From Ignavibacteriota bacterium (GTDB lineage Bacteria; Bacteroidota; Ignavibacteria; Ignavibacteriales; Melioribacteraceae): a DNA stretch of 64,000 bases. Numbering within the stretch: the stretch's first letter is position 1; every line of letters begins with the position of its first letter. Positions 33,888 to 42,066 of this stretch are shown in pieces. A program made the position numbers and the translations under genes. The DNA is taken from assembly GCA_016713565.1 (NCBI GenBank), contig JADJOX010000003.1:124001-188000 (forward strand), given 5' to 3'. Under the pieces are notes generated by a model that ran no database searches, had not been told where the DNA came from, and saw only the letters and a list, made by a program, of their open reading frames with translations.

Positions 33888-35620
33888 AATTCCCTCTGTG
33901 CGTTCACCTTAAATTCAATTCTTCTGCCGCTGTTATTGTTCTCCGCAAATGTAATACTTATTCTTTTTTTATTTATACCAACAGATGACAAAAAATTTAA
34001 AAGATTTTCAATTCGTTCTTTTGTTTTGATATCATTAATAATTTTATCACCCGAGTTATCGGATATTCCAATGACATTAAAATTCAAATTATTATTTCTT
34101 ACAAGAAATGGTAAAATAGGATATAACTCTTTTAAATGTTCATTGTTAATTGGTGTTTCGTTAAATTCATAATTTAATTTTAAATTGTTTAATAATTTTA
34201 ATGATTCTGAATCACTTAGTAATATAACATCTAAATTATTTATTAAAATCCTCACACCGGCTATTTCTGAAATTTTGTTTCCTAATATTAACTTTTCATC
34301 TTTTGAAATAACGTTTCCCCAAATCGTAACTTTATCTTTATCGATGGAAAACTTTATGTCCCTATTAGAATTTGATGAAAGCTCCGTCAATAGATTACGG
34401 ATATTTTTCGCAATTTCATTTTCTTCAATAATAGGAAGAATTATTCCCAATTTACTATCTACTTTTTTTATCTCCGGAATAGTAGAAATTACACTGTCAA
34501 TTTTATTTTTTATCAAAATTGATGCAACTGTTCCATCCAATAATATTGCATTATCTTCTACTTTCCATGTTAGATTTTTAATATCCGCGCTATTAAATAT
34601 TTCCAGTTTTTCTTCAACTTTATTTGAAATCATTTTTTCGCTAATATAATTCGGAATGGTGAAAACCCCAATTATTATCAAAACTATCGCAAGCAGCAAT
34701 CCGAATGCGTATAACAATAAAGGCGGGTTTTTAGTTTCACTTTTCACAATTTCGTTTTTATTTGCAGTAGCAAAAAGATCTTTTATTGGTGAGTCAATAT
34801 TTTCCAATTTATTTATTTCACCATCAAAGTCTCTCAATTTTTTATAAAAGTTTTTGTGAATATCATTATTTACATCGGTTAAATTTTCTCTAAAATTAAC
34901 CGGTTCCTGTCCTAAAATTACAGCCGCTAAGTAAGAATATCTTCCTCTTTCCAAAATAATTTTGGACTCTCCATATTGGATTTCGTATAAATTTTGATTC
35001 CCGCTTTCATTAACAAATGATTCCGACACAAAATTTTTAATAGCTGTCAACATACCGCTGATCAAATCCGCATCGAGAGATTTGTTTGATTCAGAAGCAG
35101 AAATGTGAGAAATCAAAATTCCGCTTTTTTCGTGAATTAAAAATATTTCCTTTAATGCAAACGGAAAAGCTTCTTGCAAAATCAAATCATTCGCAGAAAC
35201 TCCGGAAATTTTAGATTTAATTAATTTCGAAAATATTCCCTTTTGAAGAGTTGCTTCAATTTTTGCATTTAAAGACTGGTATACTTCTTTAACCTTTTCT
35301 GCAACAGCTTTTTTTATAATTTCTCCAATTATGGGAAATAAAGCGTCAATAATTTCATCTTTTGATTCGGCAATTTGATTCTTTATTGCTGGACCCAATA
35401 TTGGTGAAATTGATTGAGTCAGCTCAGATTTTGAATGAATGATCTTTCTATCAATAATCTTATCAATAATTGGGTACAAAGTTGAAATTTGATATTCGGT
35501 ATCATTGATCAAAAACCTAAAATCTTTAAATTCCTTTTCAAGATCTTCAAGTTTTTGATTGTTTTCGGAAAGAAAAATTTCCCTTAAAACTTCAAATGAT
35601 TTTTCTTCGTCTAAAACCAT
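33884..35620 (-). CDS. Transmembrane protein linking a cytoplasmic domain to periplasmic BON and OmpA-like domains
   Basis: The 578-residue protein has a helical N-terminal region (about 1-150). A compact domain (152-240; EIFLIHEKSGILISHISASE ... SGMLTAIKNFV ... ILERGRYSYLAAVI) has the look of a roadblock/longin-type fold. One membrane helix follows at 300-324 (LLLYAFGLLLAIVLIIIGVF), then two BON-like repeats (336-395, 402-468; VEDNAILLDGTV, DKDKVTIWGNVI) and an OmpA-like C-terminal domain (482-578; ends GRRIEFKVN). There is no signal peptide, so the N-terminus should be cytoplasmic and the C-terminus periplasmic, near peptidoglycan. I recall similar proteins beside small GTPases in other bacteria. 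Roadblock-type regulation of the GTPase is inference. Confidence 0.75.
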   Translation of the reverse strand: MVLDEEKSFEVLREIFLSENNQKLEDLEKEFKDFRFLINDTEYQISTLYPIIDKIIDRKIIHSKSELTQSISPILGPAIKNQIAESKDEIIDALFPIIGEIIKKAVAEKVKEVYQSLNAKIEATLQKGIFSKLIKSKISGVSANDLILQEAFPFALKEIFLIHEKSGILISHISASESNKSLDADLISGMLTAIKNFVSESFVNESGNQNLYEIQYGESKIILERGRYSYLAAVILGQEPVNFRENLTDVNNDIHKNFYKKLRDFDGEINKLENIDSPIKDLFATANKNEIVKSETKNPPLLLYAFGLLLAIVLIIIGVFTIPNYISEKMISNKVEEKLEIFNSADIKNLTWKVEDNAILLDGTVASILIKNKIDSVISTIPEIKKVDSKLGIILPIIEENEIAKNIRNLLTELSSNSNRDIKFSIDKDKVTIWGNVISKDEKLILGNKISEIAGVRILINNLDVILLSDSESLKLLNNLKLNYEFNETPINNEHLKELYPILPFLVRNNNLNFNVIGISDNSGDKIINDIKTKERIENLLNFLSSVGINKKRISITFAENNNSGRRIEFKVNAQREF

Positions 35621-35631
35621 ATTTTAAATAC

Positions 35632-36006
35632 CTACTGACCTTCTTCTTGTTTTACTTTCATACCCCATTCAATAAATACTTGACCTATTTGGTTTTTATC
35701 TATCTTAGTCAATTTCAATTCCTTAATTTTGCTTTCTAATTCCGTTTTAATTTTATCAAGTTCTTCACTTGACTTTTGAATATTGGTATCAGAATTTTTA
35801 CTTTTCGAAAATAAATCACTTATCTGAGAGGAAGCTTTTTCTAAATTTTTATCGTGTAGGCTCACTTGCTGTTTAAGATTTTTATTTTCATCTCTAAGCT
35901 GATTTATTTGATTTTGCAAATTATCCAAATACTCGCCAAAAATGATCTCACGAATTTGTTTCAATCCGCCAAGAGTATTTGGTTTTTCATTTTCTGTTTT
36001 TTTCAT
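35632..36006 (-). CDS. Coiled-coil protein of the GTPase operon
   Basis: The 124-residue soluble protein opens with a conserved-looking segment LGGLKQIREIIFGEYLDNLQ. A long coiled coil with heptads follows (about 30-95), then a short C-terminal tail (GQVFIEWGMKVKQEEGQ). It has no signal peptide or membrane segment. Its ATG has AAGGA upstream. It is the first gene of the four-gene operon with the BON/OmpA protein, the GTPase and the sigma-54 activator. A scaffold or effector-binding role is likely; no enzymatic motif is seen. Confidence 0.65.
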   Translation of the reverse strand: MKKTENEKPNTLGGLKQIREIIFGEYLDNLQNQINQLRDENKNLKQQVSLHDKNLEKASSQISDLFSKSKNSDTNIQKSSEELDKIKTELESKIKELKLTKIDKNQIGQVFIEWGMKVKQEEGQ

Positions 36007-36238
36007 AACCTTCCTTGTAAACTATTTTTAATAAAAATAAAAAATTAAGTATGGAAATTTAATAAATTTTAACCGTATTTAAATTTTTGAATAAAAAAAT
36101 AAAATCTTTCAATCGTAAAAATTAAAATAAAGATTGCTTAACTAAAATAAATTGAGAAAAATTAATAAATTAACCGATCATCAACTTTGGAATTCTGTGT
36201 TTTTGTTTTTAATTTTGAACAAAATTTATGAGATAAAT

Positions 36239-36736
36239 ATGAATAAAAAAATGAAACAAATTATGGATTGGAGAGCGGCACTTTGGTCCGGATTAATTGC
36301 GGGTTTTGTATTTTTATTTCTTAATATTTTTCTTGTACCGATTTTACTCGGTGGAAATATGTGGGTGATTATAAGATTATTTTCCTCAATATTTTTCGGG
36401 CAAATTATTTTAGCGCCACCGGCTACATATAATTTACCCGCGTTGATAATGTGTATAATTACAAACTTAGTCTTATCCGAACTATATACAATTTTAATAG
36501 CATTTGTTTTACATAAATACGGTTTAATTACTGGAATTATAGGCGGAGCGTTATTCGGTTTGGCAATTTATTTAATTAATTTTTATTCACTAAGTTATTT
36601 TTTTCCATGGTTTTTCGTGATGCGCAGCTGGCCTTTTGTGCTTACTCATGTTTTATTCGGCGCAATTGCCGGCGGAGTTTATGAACTTTTAGAAGTAGAA
36701 GAATTCGAACCAATAGAAATAGTTATCGGAGATTAA
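36239..36736 (+). CDS. Inner-membrane protein of unknown function
   Basis: The protein of about 165 residues has four hydrophobic segments: ALWSGLIAGFVFLFLNIFLV, then a second near the middle, LVLSELYTILIAFVLHKYGL and a glycine-rich GIIGGALFGLAIYLINFYSL. Its C-terminus is acidic. The open frame extends further upstream to 36152, but the chosen ATG (or the one at 36251) gives a compact membrane protein; no ribosome binding site decides. Its stop codon is followed after one base by the M48 peptidase gene, so the two are translationally linked. Confidence 0.55.
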   Translation: MNKKMKQIMDWRAALWSGLIAGFVFLFLNIFLVPILLGGNMWVIIRLFSSIFFGQIILAPPATYNLPALIMCIITNLVLSELYTILIAFVLHKYGLITGIIGGALFGLAIYLINFYSLSYFFPWFFVMRSWPFVLTHVLFGAIAGGVYELLEVEEFEPIEIVIGD

Positions 36737-36737
36737 A

Positions 36738-37559
36738 ATGATTGGAGGTACTGGAAGTACAAGAAGTTTTGGAAAATCAAGACTTTTAATCGCCTTAGTA
36801 GTTATTGGGTTTTCACTCATTTCTTTCTTAAGTTCTAAAGAGTACAATCCGGTAACAGGTGAAGATCAATACATTGGAATGACTCCTAGGCAAGAAATTG
36901 CGTTAGGATTGCAAGCGGCACCTCAAATGATTGAGCAATACGGCGGACTTTATCCAAATCAGCAATACCAAGATTTAGTTGATCAAATTGGCAATAAATT
37001 AGTAAGAAGTACTAAAGCTTCCGAAACGGAATATCAATTTGATTTTCACTTACTGAATGACAGACAAACCGTTAACGCTTTCGCATTACCTGGCGGTCAA
37101 ATTTTTATAACTGCCGCGCTTTTCGGAAGATTAAAAACTGAGGCGCAGTTAGCCGGAGTTTTAGGTCATGAAATTGGTCACGTTGTTGCAAGACATTCAG
37201 CACAGCAAATGGCTAAATCAAATTTAACTGAAGGAATTCTGAACGGAGTTTTATTAGCAAGTGATCCTTCAAGCAATTCTGCTCAAGCTGCGGCGTATAT
37301 TGGTCAACTTGTGAATATGAAATACGGACGAGATGATGAACTTGAATCCGACAAAATTGGAGTCAATTTTATGTCGCAATCCGGTTATAACCCCAATGCA
37401 CTTATTGGAGTTATGAAAATACTTGAAGAAGCTTCAGGTGGAGGAAGTCAATCTGAATTTTTCAACACTCATCCTAATCCGGAAAATCGAATTTCTCAAA
37501 TAGACGCTGAAATAAAAAGATTATTCCCAAATGGAATACCAGGCAAATTGGCAGAATAG
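36738..37559 (+). CDS. M48-family zinc metallopeptidase
   Basis: The 273-residue protein has an N-terminal membrane anchor or uncleaved signal (about 15-33) and the zinc motif HEIGH at 144-148 in LAGVLGHEIGHVVARHSAQQ. The third ligand, Glu, lies in ELESDKIGVNFM. It also has the M48 features NDRQTVNAFALPGGQIFIT and NTHPNPENRI. This is the loose BepA/LoiP-like group that performs quality control of outer-membrane proteins in the periplasm. GGAG precedes the ATG by seven bases. It is co-transcribed with the small membrane protein. Confidence 0.9.
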   Translation: MIGGTGSTRSFGKSRLLIALVVIGFSLISFLSSKEYNPVTGEDQYIGMTPRQEIALGLQAAPQMIEQYGGLYPNQQYQDLVDQIGNKLVRSTKASETEYQFDFHLLNDRQTVNAFALPGGQIFITAALFGRLKTEAQLAGVLGHEIGHVVARHSAQQMAKSNLTEGILNGVLLASDPSSNSAQAAAYIGQLVNMKYGRDDELESDKIGVNFMSQSGYNPNALIGVMKILEEASGGGSQSEFFNTHPNPENRISQIDAEIKRLFPNGIPGKLAE

Positions 37560-37588
37560 TTTCTAGATATTCAAATTATAATAAAGAT

Positions 37589-38767
37589 TTAAAGTGAATG
37601 ATAAACAGTATTTGAGCCAATCCAAGTTTGGTTTTTATTAAAATCCACACCCATCATTTTACCTTTGCTTGTTCGTAAAAGGTTATTAACGAGAATCGGT
37701 TTATCATTCCAGACATACATCATCCTTATTTCTGCTTTTGCATTTCCCTGCGGTGTTTTAATAAGCGGAAAATAATCAACTTTTTTCTGGATTATATAAT
37801 TATGTCTATCTTTTATAGAATCCAAAATTTCTTTTGAAATATCAATAATAACACCGGATCCCGCAAATGAGAACAATGGTTTTAATACATAATTTTCCAA
37901 ATCTAGTGGAAAATAATCAAGCTCATTCAGATAAAAACTTTGCGGTGAATATTTGCTGTTTATTTCCGGTAAACTAAATTTACTGATTCTATAAAACCAA
38001 TTCGGGTGTCCAACCCATTTTATATTTAAATCATCTCTAAAATCAAAATTAAAGACTAAATTCTTTTTTTCTAATTCGTCAAAAATTACGCGGTTATAAA
38101 TTCTTTCTATCGGAATCTCGTTTCCGTTTTTTTTATAATAAAGCTTGTTCCCCTTTTTAATAATTTCTGTAATGCAAACAGATTGTACGTTTGTATACTT
38201 TTCAGTTAAATAAAAATCTATGCGCGTTTTTTGCTTGTCAGGTTCTATTTCCAATAAAATTACGTTTTCTGGATCCGAATTACCAACTAAAGTTTTTTTG
38301 AACATTTCAAGGTATGAATTAAAGTCGAAAGAATTAAAGTATGTCGTGAAATTATCAGGTATAAAAAAATGCTCTCTAACTTTTTGATCAAGGAATATTT
38401 GATACGCATACAATGACGGAAAACCCTGCAGCTCAATAAGCTGAGGAATAAATTCGCCATTACTATCTTTTATAATACCAAAATCAAGCTGTAGAAAAAC
38501 CGGATGTAAATCTTCATTTGGGACAAAATATTTTTCGGGAACGGCATTTTTTGATTTTGTTAAAAATTCATTTGTTTTTATTTGGCTTAAAATTTCATCT
38601 CCCGCTTGTATCAATTTATTGCATAAACTTTCATTTAAAAACAAAGGCGTTTCAGAAATTCTAAAATCTAATCTATTGTTAGTTTCAAGATTTATATTTT
38701 TGATGAACTCGGAATAATTATTTTCATCAAAGAGTGAATTATATTTATCTCTAATTTCGGCAATCAT
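37589..38767 (-). CDS. ATP-grasp-like protein of the amide-ligase operon
   Basis: The 392-residue protein is uncharacterised. The C-terminal half has an ATP-grasp-like look: YVLKPLFSFAGSGVIID (a lysine before a glycine-rich loop), YIIQKKVDYFPL, then KAEIRMMYVWNDKPILVN. The N-terminal half carries LQLDFGIIKDSNGEFIPQLI and ELQGFPSLYAYQ. Similar proteins occur in Bacteroidota without an assigned function. Only three bases separate it from the GCS2-type gene. An ATP-dependent carboxylate-amine ligation is inferred. Confidence 0.6.
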   Translation of the reverse strand: MIAEIRDKYNSLFDENNYSEFIKNINLETNNRLDFRISETPLFLNESLCNKLIQAGDEILSQIKTNEFLTKSKNAVPEKYFVPNEDLHPVFLQLDFGIIKDSNGEFIPQLIELQGFPSLYAYQIFLDQKVREHFFIPDNFTTYFNSFDFNSYLEMFKKTLVGNSDPENVILLEIEPDKQKTRIDFYLTEKYTNVQSVCITEIIKKGNKLYYKKNGNEIPIERIYNRVIFDELEKKNLVFNFDFRDDLNIKWVGHPNWFYRISKFSLPEINSKYSPQSFYLNELDYFPLDLENYVLKPLFSFAGSGVIIDISKEILDSIKDRHNYIIQKKVDYFPLIKTPQGNAKAEIRMMYVWNDKPILVNNLLRTSKGKMMGVDFNKNQTWIGSNTVYHSL

Positions 38768-38770
38768 CTT

Positions 38771-39883
38771 TTAATAGCTAAGTCCCTTATAAGTTTCAGA
38801 AATGATATAATCAACGACGGAATTTAAGTTTTGAGTTTTTTCGAAAACGGAAATCTGTTTATCGGCACCCGTTCCGTTTTTTATAATTTCTCTTACATAA
38901 TTTACTTCCTCTCTACTTTCTAAAACATCTACAACATCGTCAATAAATTCTAAAAGTTCTTCAATTAACAATGGTGTTTCAACTTCTACCTGCTTGCCGA
39001 AATCGATAAGCTTTCCGCTAATTCCGTAGCGGCTTGCTCGCCATTTATTTTCATTAATGTACAATCTTCTATAAAGTCTAAATCCTAAATTCTGCTTTAT
39101 AAGTTTATATAATTTTGCAACAACAGCTTGACAAAGTGCTGCCAATGCAACAGTTTCATCAACAGTCATTGGTAAATCGCACACTCTAAATTCCAAAGTC
39201 GGGTATTTGGGATGAGGACGAATATCCCACCAAATTTTACTTGCGTCTTCAATACAATTTGTTTTAATAAGCATATTAACAAATGATTGAAATTCGCCGT
39301 GACTTGCGAAATAATCCGGAATACCTGTACGCGGAAATCTATCAAATATTTTTGCTCGGTATGATTTTAACCCAGTATTTCTTCCCTTCCAGAAAGGTGA
39401 ATTTGTTGATAAAGCAAAAATGTGCGGAAGAAAATAACGAGCCGCGTTCATTATATGAATTGCCAATTCCTTATCATCAATTCCAATATGAACGTGAAGC
39501 CCAAATATTAAGTTTGCTCTCGCAACTTGCTGCATATCTTGAACAACGCCCGCATATCTCGGCTGGTCGGTAATTTCTTGATCTTCCCACTTGGAAAAAG
39601 GATGAGTTCCAGAAGCCGCAATTTTTAGTCCTTCTTTTTCGGCAAGTTCGGCGAGCTGAGATCGTAAATGCACAACTTCAAGTCGTGCTTCTTTTACATT
39701 TGTACAAATCTTAGAACCTGTTTCAACAACAGATTGATGAAGTTCAGCTTTGATTTTTTCTCTAAGATGCATTGTTCCGCCTCTTAAAATCTGCTCAATC
39801 CTGGAACGTAATTCTCTGGTTTCAGGGTCAACTATCTGAAATTCTTCTTCAATTCCTAACGTAAAAGTTTTATCAGACAACAT
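38771..39883 (-). CDS. GCS2-type carboxylate-amine ligase (YbdK family)
   Basis: The 370-residue enzyme belongs to the glutamate-cysteine ligase family 2. It has an N-terminal TLGIEEEFQIVDPETREL, the region GLHVHIGIDD with metal-binding histidines, and a C-terminal DIRPHPKYPTLEFRVCDLPM. These are the standard YbdK/GCS2 signatures. YbdK itself has weak glutamate-cysteine ligase activity, but many members sit in operons with ATP-grasp ligases, as here, and have unknown substrates. Gaps to its neighbours are 7 and 3 bases. Confidence 0.88.
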   Translation of the reverse strand: MLSDKTFTLGIEEEFQIVDPETRELRSRIEQILRGGTMHLREKIKAELHQSVVETGSKICTNVKEARLEVVHLRSQLAELAEKEGLKIAASGTHPFSKWEDQEITDQPRYAGVVQDMQQVARANLIFGLHVHIGIDDKELAIHIMNAARYFLPHIFALSTNSPFWKGRNTGLKSYRAKIFDRFPRTGIPDYFASHGEFQSFVNMLIKTNCIEDASKIWWDIRPHPKYPTLEFRVCDLPMTVDETVALAALCQAVVAKLYKLIKQNLGFRLYRRLYINENKWRASRYGISGKLIDFGKQVEVETPLLIEELLEFIDDVVDVLESREEVNYVREIIKNGTGADKQISVFEKTQNLNSVVDYIISETYKGLSY

Positions 39884-39890
39884 ATGTGCC

Positions 39891-40868
39891 TCAATTATTT
39901 TTCTTTTTATTAGTGTTTAGTTTTTCATTTGCGGTAAAAGAAGTTACAAAATCTCCCCAAGTTAAATTATTTTTACCTTTTATATGATTTTTTGCTTTCC
40001 TTATTGCCATATTTGCGGCTGCTTCAACAACCCATTCAAAGTTTTCTTCACCAACTGAATTTATATCAGCGTCAGGCGCCGGATTTCCAAAATCTATTGC
40101 ATAAGGAATTCCGTCTCTTACCGCAAATTCAACGGTATTAAAGTCATAGCCGAGAGCATTATTTATTTTTAACACATCTTCTTCAATTGTTTTTAATAGT
40201 TTTTCTTCAACAGGTTTGGGGTCTTTAACATATCTTAAATGATGCGGTTGTTTCGGATCGTACTGCATAATTCTAACGTCTCTTCTATCCAAGCAATAAC
40301 ATCTGAAATACTCTGTGAAATCAATGGCTTCTTGAAGCAGCATTACTAAAGTTCCTGTATCATGGTAATCCCTAAAAAATTCATTAATATCTTTTGGATT
40401 GTACACGTTTTTCCATCCTCCACCGGCAAACGGCTTGAAGAAAGCCGGAAAACCTACGTAATCGAAAATATAATTCCAGTCTAACGGATAAGCCAAATTT
40501 CTCATTGAATTTGCGTTAGTATCAGGCGGATGTTGATTTGATGGTAAAATTACAGTTTTGGGTACATTAACGCCAATTTTGGTTGCAACTGCGTTATTAA
40601 AAAATTTATCGTCCGCACTCCACCAAAACGGATTATTTATTACAGCCGTTCCGCATAAGGCAGCATTCTTCAAGTATGCTCTGTAAAACGGAATGTCCTG
40701 CGAAATTCTATCAATTAACACATCATATTGAGTAGCTTTGCCTTGCTCAACAACATTAATTTTTGCTAATTCAGCCGTTATTCCTTTCACTTTTTTTGAA
40801 TTTACTCTATCTACAAATGCTTGAGGAAAAGTATTTTCTTGAACAAATAGAATTCCAATTTTTTTCAT
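39891..40868 (-). CDS. ATP-grasp ligase (RimK-like)
   Basis: The protein of about 325 residues has an N-terminal pre-ATP-grasp domain (MKKIGILFVQENTFPQAFVD). An ATP-grasp fold follows: FPAFFKPFAGGGWKNVYN (phosphate-binding loop), MLLQEAIDFTEYFRCYCLDR, and the metal-binding end EFAVRDGIPYAIDFGNPAPD. The longest frame begins at 40916, but ATG 40868 gives the natural fold start. It heads a three-gene operon with the GCS2-type ligase and the ATP-grasp-like protein. The product is probably an amide or short peptide; the identity is unknown. Confidence 0.75.
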   Translation of the reverse strand: MKKIGILFVQENTFPQAFVDRVNSKKVKGITAELAKINVVEQGKATQYDVLIDRISQDIPFYRAYLKNAALCGTAVINNPFWWSADDKFFNNAVATKIGVNVPKTVILPSNQHPPDTNANSMRNLAYPLDWNYIFDYVGFPAFFKPFAGGGWKNVYNPKDINEFFRDYHDTGTLVMLLQEAIDFTEYFRCYCLDRRDVRIMQYDPKQPHHLRYVKDPKPVEEKLLKTIEEDVLKINNALGYDFNTVEFAVRDGIPYAIDFGNPAPDADINSVGEENFEWVVEAAANMAIRKAKNHIKGKNNLTWGDFVTSFTANEKLNTNKKKNN

Positions 40869-40954
40869 AGCGTTGCCCAAATGATTTAATGATTTTAGTT
40901 TTTCATATTTGAGCAAATATAATTAAGTAAAATCACAAAAACATAATTTAAAAT

Positions 40955-40984
40955 AAAAAAGCCATCACAAAGGATGGCTTTTTT
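40955..40984. terminator. Bidirectional terminator downstream of nifJ/DHOD-like genes
   Basis: A perfect 12-bp inverted repeat, AAAAAAGCCATC (40955-40966) with GATGGCTTTTTT (40973-40984), has a 6-base loop. It begins 19 bases after the stop codon of the DHOD-like gene and separates that unit from the ATP-grasp operon transcribed in the same direction. Confidence 0.92.
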
Positions 40985-41003
40985 AAAAGATTTCGTTCAA
41001 AAA

Positions 41004-42005
41004 TCAAACGAGGTTTGTCCTATAAGATTGTAGTGCTTTCATATAGTTAGCTCTTTCAAATGCCGCAGGCTCATTTACTGCCTTCTGACTCATGCTTCCT
41101 TTCATCATTTCGATAGATTCATATTCGTTTTCTTCCATCCAAACTTTGATCTGAGCCAACATTTCGGAAATTCTGCCAACACCGTTCATCAATAATTCAG
41201 AACACATCATAGCAACATCGCCGCCTGCCATCATAACTTTTAAGACATCCTTATAAGTATGAATACCGCTTGTTGCTGCCATATTTGCTTTAATATTGCT
41301 GTATAATATTGCAATCCATCTTAGCGGAAGTCTCATTTCCCAATTTGTACTTAAAACCAAGTTTGGAACAACTTCTAATTTTTCCAAATCAAAATCAGGC
41401 TGATAAAATCTGTTGAACATTACAAGAGCGTCAGCTCCGGCGTTGTCCAATCTTCTTGCCATATTCGACATTGAGGTAAAGAAGGGACTTAATTTAATCG
41501 CGACCGGAATTTTAATTTGTTCCTTTACAGATTTTAAAGTATCAGCGTACATATTCTCAATTTCTGATCCGGTCAGATTAACGTTAGTCGGAATATAATA
41601 AACATTCAATTCAATTGCGTCGGCACCTGCTTGTTCAATATTTTTAGCATATTTAACCCAGCCGCCGCTGCTTACTCCATTCAAACTTCCAATAATAGGA
41701 ATATCGGTTGCTTTCTTTAAATTTGCGATATGATCAAGATATTCATAAGGTCCCATTTTAAAATCTTCTTGTTCAGGATAATAAGAAGTAGCTTCGGCAA
41801 AACTTTCAGTTCCATAATTTAAATAATGATCCAATTCGCCAGATTCATGATTAATTTGTTCTTCAAACAAAGAATAAACTACAACTGCAGCTGCTCCGGC
41901 GTCTTCCATTGCTTTAACCGAATCAACTGTTTGAGATAACGGCGATGCAGAAGGAACAATTGGATTTTTTAATTTTAAACCCATGTATTTTGTTGTTAGA
42001 TCCAT
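41004..42005 (-). CDS. Dihydroorotate dehydrogenase-like flavoprotein
   Basis: The 333-residue TIM-barrel protein of the DHOD/FMN-binding superfamily begins TTKYMGLKLKNPIVPSASPL, has AIKLSPFFTS and GADALVMFNRF, and ends with an FMN-phosphate-type glycine segment (AATSGIHTYKDVLKVMMAGG). A DHOD-like protein commonly sits next to nifJ, as here (61-base gap). Its role is not established, and it is probably not the pyrimidine enzyme. A redox function tied to pyruvate oxidation is an inference from context. Confidence 0.82.
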   Translation of the reverse strand: MDLTTKYMGLKLKNPIVPSASPLSQTVDSVKAMEDAGAAAVVVYSLFEEQINHESGELDHYLNYGTESFAEATSYYPEQEDFKMGPYEYLDHIANLKKATDIPIIGSLNGVSSGGWVKYAKNIEQAGADAIELNVYYIPTNVNLTGSEIENMYADTLKSVKEQIKIPVAIKLSPFFTSMSNMARRLDNAGADALVMFNRFYQPDFDLEKLEVVPNLVLSTNWEMRLPLRWIAILYSNIKANMAATSGIHTYKDVLKVMMAGGDVAMMCSELLMNGVGRISEMLAQIKVWMEENEYESIEMMKGSMSQKAVNEPAAFERANYMKALQSYRTNLV

Positions 42006-42039
42006 TTTTTCTCCAATATTTATTAAAACTTTAATTTAA

Positions 42040-42058
42040 GCTGCCACATGATGGCAGC
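42040..42058 (-). other. Intercistronic hairpin between nifJ and the DHOD-like gene
   Basis: A 7-bp perfect stem GCTGCCA/TGGCAGC (42040-42046 with 42052-42058) with a 5-base loop lies in the 61-base gap. There is no T tract, so it may be an mRNA-stability or attenuation element rather than a terminator. Confidence 0.45.
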
Positions 42059-42066
42059 CGTTAAAA

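Noticed and set aside
34185..34649. 154-codon open frame on the plus strand inside the BON/OmpA gene
   Set aside because: It is fully antisense to a well-supported coding region, has low-complexity Ile/Ser/Phe-rich composition typical of shadow frames in AT-rich DNA, and shows no ribosome binding site.
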